From: Chimonanthus salicifolius
Lineage: Eukaryota; Streptophyta; Magnoliopsida; Laurales; Calycanthaceae
Direction: 5' to 3'
Assembly (NCBI GenBank): GCA_013350335.1
Contig: CM023532.1
Coordinates: forward strand, 37,077,708-37,141,707
Length of the DNA: 64,000 nt
The position numbers and the translations under genes are program-made. The notes under the pieces were generated by a model that worked only from the letters and a program-made list of their open reading frames with translations, was not told the DNA's origin and searched no databases. Position 1 is the first letter of the stretch. Each line of letters begins with the position of its first letter. Positions 60,548 through 64,000 of the stretch are shown here, piece after piece.

Positions 60548-60716
60548 ATTTTATTTTTTTGAATTTATGTGTGGAAAACCATAGGAAACCAAGTGTAAAA
60601 TCCCACGGGTAATACTCACTGTCATTAGGACACACCAGGTGAGGCCATGGGGTTCGAACCTAACATCTCCAATTCCTGAAGCGGAAAATTACTAATTGAA
60701 CTACACCCATGTGGGC
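60548..60716 (-). mobile_element. tRNA-derived SINE, full length
   Basis: Minus strand: CCACATGGGTGTAGTTCAATTAG (A box), GGTTCGAACCCCATGGCC (B box), GTGTGTCCTAATGAC-type body and an A-rich 3' end. Target duplication TGTAATATTT (60538-60547) and TGTAACATTT (60717-60726), one mismatch. Confidence 0.85.
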
Positions 60717-60726
60717 TGTAACATTT

Positions 60727-61660
60727 TGATAGACATGAAGTGAGTTTTAATTAGAAATTTCAGTCAAAATTTAAAGTTTTATGCATAATTTATCTAACTT
60801 AGGTCTAAGCCAAAATGTAAATATTAGCAAAATTAGTATCAATTGAAATTGAATGTTGGACAAATTTCAGCTTATTTCAATGCAATTTCAATTGATGTAG
60901 CCAATATGTTTAATATATCGGCCAAAATTTTCAATTTTTTTGAAGATTAAAAGTTGATTTTTACCAAAATTTGTGATATGTAAGTCTTTTATATGTAGGC
61001 CGAAATCCCAGCCAATATACTTACAAAAATGAAAATCCCAGCTAATATAGCTACTTTTCTAAAATTATGAAAATATCAAGTGAAATTCTATACTTCGGTA
61101 CCTATTAGGCTATAAAAATCTAAGAAGCAATTATTAATATTTTTAATGACTTGTGAAGATTGGCTATTTCTTAACAATTTATGTAGCACAGCCTCCATAG
61201 ATTTGTTACTTACAAAGTCATTTTTCGTTTTCTATAATTGATAATGTGAAGTGTGAACCACACATGGCAATAGAACTTCACAAGTTGGATTTGGTTCGGG
61301 TCTATATAGTTTTGATTAGGTTTGAGTTTGATTTACTCATTTATTTAGATAATAAGACTTTTTTAATAAGACACGTATCAAAACTATTCTTTAAATGAAT
61401 ATAAATCTCATACAATTGCCTGTGAGTATCAGTAATTGAGTCAAACTAGTCTATCAATTTACCCTTGAACTTGAGTTAAATCTACTCATTTACAAATGAG
61501 TCTGATTATGATTGGGTCATCTATTGAATGGATTGAGTTGATTTAGGTCATTTATCAAAATGGGTCAATTAAAATTAGATTAAATCCATTTTTATCAAGT
61601 CTAATTATGAACTCCCATCTATTTTTCTTTCATGTGTGGCACTCTGACCTGAAGAGTAAG
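60727..61660. repeat. Two faint word-type repeat tracts
   Basis: 60780-61090 recurs in AAATTTCAG, AATTGAAATT and GGCCGAAATC/AGCCAATAT words. 61260-61620 recurs in GGTTCGGGTC, GATTGGGTCATC and AATGGGTCAATT words, like the GGGTYGGGT MITEs. No element ends or duplications could be set. Confidence 0.35.
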
Positions 61661-61712
61661 AATAATCATCTATATAGTGGGTCCACATACCTCGAATGGA
61701 TAACATGGCATA

Positions 61713-61868
61713 CACGTGCTGCATGCCCCAAGTGTGCAGGCGAAGAAATTTTCAGTCAAAGATGAGTCTAAAATGTCAACATCAATCAACTTAGAGAGCA
61801 CGTCAGCAAGTGGTGACTTGGTATCAACAACTTGTTCAGTTGTCAATCGCACGTGTGATCGACACGTG
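61713..61868. promoter_or_regulatory. Cluster of three CACGTG (G-box/ABRE-core) sites
   Basis: Palindromic CACGTG at 61713-61718, 61850-61855 and 61863-61868; the last two are 13 bp apart (CGCACGTGTG and ACACGTGGC). CACGTGGC is a strong ABRE-type core bound by bZIP factors in plants. No gene is visible next to the cluster inside the window. Confidence 0.5.
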
Positions 61869-62134
61869 GCATTCCGCCCTTCACCCTACACTGGACTGGA
61901 CCGGGACCATGGTTGGCAAGACAAATTCAAAAGCCGTCCATGAGACGGTCAATGGGTCAGTGAGGTCCACTTGAGAAATATTCTTCTCTGTCGGGTTTTC
62001 CATTCTTAATATTTGAATGTGATGCTAAATAAGATTACTTTAATTTGAAACTTTCGTTTCATTCTTGACTTGTTTTATAAACTAACTATTTATTTATCAA
62101 ATAAATAAAAGTAACAAGAGCATTGATGGAACCT

Positions 62135-62294
62135 ATATAGGTATAGTTCGGTTATCTCCCGTTTTAAGAAGAGGAAGGTTGCAGATTCGAATCCCTCATG
62201 GCCTAACCTTAATGTGTCTGAGAGGTAGTGGCTCATCCGTAGAAGTTTTAGTAAGATTGTGTCAGAATTTCCCACACGTTAATCCCAAAAAAAG
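62135..62294 (+). mobile_element. tRNA-derived SINE
   Basis: A-box-like GTATAGTTCGGTTATCTCC, B box GATTCGAATCCCTCATGGCC near 62184, body TTAATGTGTCTGAGAGGTAG, 3' end TTTCCCACACGTTAATCCC plus A run. Confidence 0.75.
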
Positions 62295-64000
62295 AGTACA
62301 TATAGAAATATGATATTTGTTATTATGAAAAATATTGAATTTATTATTTTATTTTTATGTCATTAATTAAGTGGTAAAAAATACATTAATATCTCTAATA
62401 AAAACTTGAAAAATATTAGTGAAAAAGGGTAAAAAAAAAAACTCATTCATTAAGTGTTTAGTTCAACTAATTTATAATTATTATACCTTATTTATCAAAT
62501 CAAAAGTGCTTTCTTGCATAAATCATTATAAGATAGTTTTAATAGGCAAACATCATTCTAATCCAAAGTACTACATTGATCTTTAATTTTCTGGTTCATA
62601 AGATGATGGCAATGTCAATTTTTTTGAGGATTTTAATCAAATGTTGCATATTAATTGATAGATTTAAATTAGAACTTAAATGTAGTCTAGTGCGATTGGA
62701 GGTCTTAGATCATCTTAAAAAAAATTGTATTATATCAATTTCATATTTTTCATACATGAATATTTGGAACTGTAATAAATTACTATTGAATTGATGGATG
62801 AAGACAAGATAGGAAGTTTTGGGAGTGTAGACTTTGGAAAAACACATAATTTGAGAATTGCTAAATAATTTCACCTTCTTCATTTTAATTTAACAATTCT
62901 CAAATTCGAAACTAAACTTTTAAGAAAGACTAAATTGACTAGTATCGTAATAATAATATTAGAATATTTTAAAAATATTAATTTTTTATAAAAAAATCAG
63001 AGAAAATGTAATGTTTAAAAATAATAAGAATATTGTAAATAAATTTACCACAAGTGACTCTTTTATTTTATCCTCATTAAATCGTTTAATCCAATAATTG
63101 CATAAATACAGTAATATTAAATACTATTAAAACACAATCAATAATCTTTAAAATTATAATAATAAACTTTAATCTACCAATTAAAATTTATCCTAAAGCC
63201 CAACAATACGGAAAGGCTTTCAGATCAGAAAATAAAATTTTAACTTAGATTTGTGGGCCTTCACCTTATAAGGTAAAGGACCTCCAAAAATAGGCGTATG
63301 CCGCTTAAAGTGGCGTGCACACGGTATTCTTTAGTAAAAGGCGAAAGAATAGTTCGTTCTGTGCTCACCACGCGGCTGCGTGCCTTCTTCAACCTGCCTT
63401 CGTTTTCTTTTATAAGTCAGCACTGGCTTAGCTGCTTTCTCTTGTATCCGATGTGGGACTCTCCCCTCTCTCTCTCTCTGCTAAAACCCAAACTTCGGCT
63501 CTGGTTACTGGGTGCCTTCAAAGTCTGATAGATATCACAGGACCCTCTTGAAATAATAAATAATGGAATAATCAGAACCATTCATGTCTCACTGATTGGA
63601 CGGGCCCATCGAAGCTGCTCCATCAACATTAAATCTACATGAACCTAGGAGAGAGGCTACCCACTTGACCGGACGCTTTCTAACTCTACTAACTCCTTTC
63701 ATACACCCTTCTCAAGACAAATAGAAATCTTCTGGAGCTACCCTCTCAAACACATTTCTAGGAGTCCCTCTCTTTCAGATGCAGTGGGGATCGGGCTAAA
63801 TAGGTTTGGAAAATGGTTTGGGAAAATTAGATAAAACATTTAGAGCTGAATGGGTTAAAAGGGGGAATGGGTCCCACGTTGGTGAATGGAAATAGGGAAA
63901 AGTGGGTTATGTATGAAAGATGGGGGATGTATCTGGGTAATAGAGGGGGGAAAGAGAATGGAAAGAAGATTAAAGAAATAGAATAAGAAGATAGAATTAG
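62295..64000. other. Intergenic DNA; a GC-richer LTR-like patch at 63230-63540
   Basis: Mostly AT-rich. The patch contains TTTTATAAGTCAGCACTGGC, CCGATGTGGGACTCTCCCC and a (CT)n run, reminiscent of the promoter of small plant LTR elements. No terminal structure or partner LTR was found. Confidence 0.4.

Noticed and set aside
9941..62294. True tRNA genes suggested by GGTTCGAACCC boxes
   Set aside because: All such boxes are followed by SINE bodies and A-rich tails, and cloverleaf arms are missing.
63298..63528. 76-codon plus-strand frame
   Set aside because: Lies in an LTR-promoter-like patch with a CT run; no conserved motif.

Overview
This window is nuclear DNA from a flowering plant, most likely a woody eudicot or magnoliid; the sequence alone does not settle the species. 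It shows spliced plant genes with GT/AG introns, an AT-rich background, many tRNA-derived SINEs, LTR and TRIM retrotransposon remnants, MITEs, LINE tails and an old plastid insertion. No bacterial, viral, CRISPR or operon-like structure is present.

Three protein-coding genes are supported, all on the minus strand. (1) Positions 1-8544 hold a COP1-interacting protein 7-like gene. Ten exons could be joined in phase, an eleventh probably starts at 33, and the 3' end lies outside the window. (2) Positions 25391-43934 hold a complete 12-exon gene for a protein phosphatase 2A regulatory subunit of the B'' class with EF-hands (540 codons plus stop in my model). It is spread over 18.5 kb because its introns have absorbed many transposons. 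(3) Positions 53718-55226 hold an intronless GRAS transcription factor of the SCARECROW-LIKE 23 type (502 aa). The three are unrelated in function: light signalling, phosphatase targeting and root/bundle-sheath patterning.

The rest is transposon-derived or featureless AT-rich DNA. 8.9-25.4 kb is intergenic: SINEs, a hairpin MITE with another MITE nested in it, a cluster of small elements built from the word TATCGGCCGATA, a TRIM, a 222-bp solo-LTR-like element and a LINE tail. 38.5-44 kb (intron 1 of the phosphatase gene) holds two solo LTRs, one internally triplicated, plus LINE and SINE copies. 44.6-46.2 kb holds three more word-built MITEs. 48.16-51.63 kb is a 3.47-kb solo LTR carrying a 24-copy minisatellite. 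51.97-52.25 kb is a decayed plastid atpA fragment. 55.8-57.9 kb holds two related TRIMs just upstream of the GRAS gene. 58-64 kb holds SINEs and a cluster of three CACGTG boxes.

The most unusual signal is a class of small non-autonomous elements with hAT-like ends (CAGGG/TAGGG or CTA termini) and 8-bp target duplications. Their whole interior is made of one short degenerate, often palindromic word in both orientations. At least three word families are present: TATCGGCCGATA, CGGATACG and GGGTYGGGT. A fourth, AATCGNNCGATT, is probable. The target duplications were read by eye and are given with coordinates so they can be checked.
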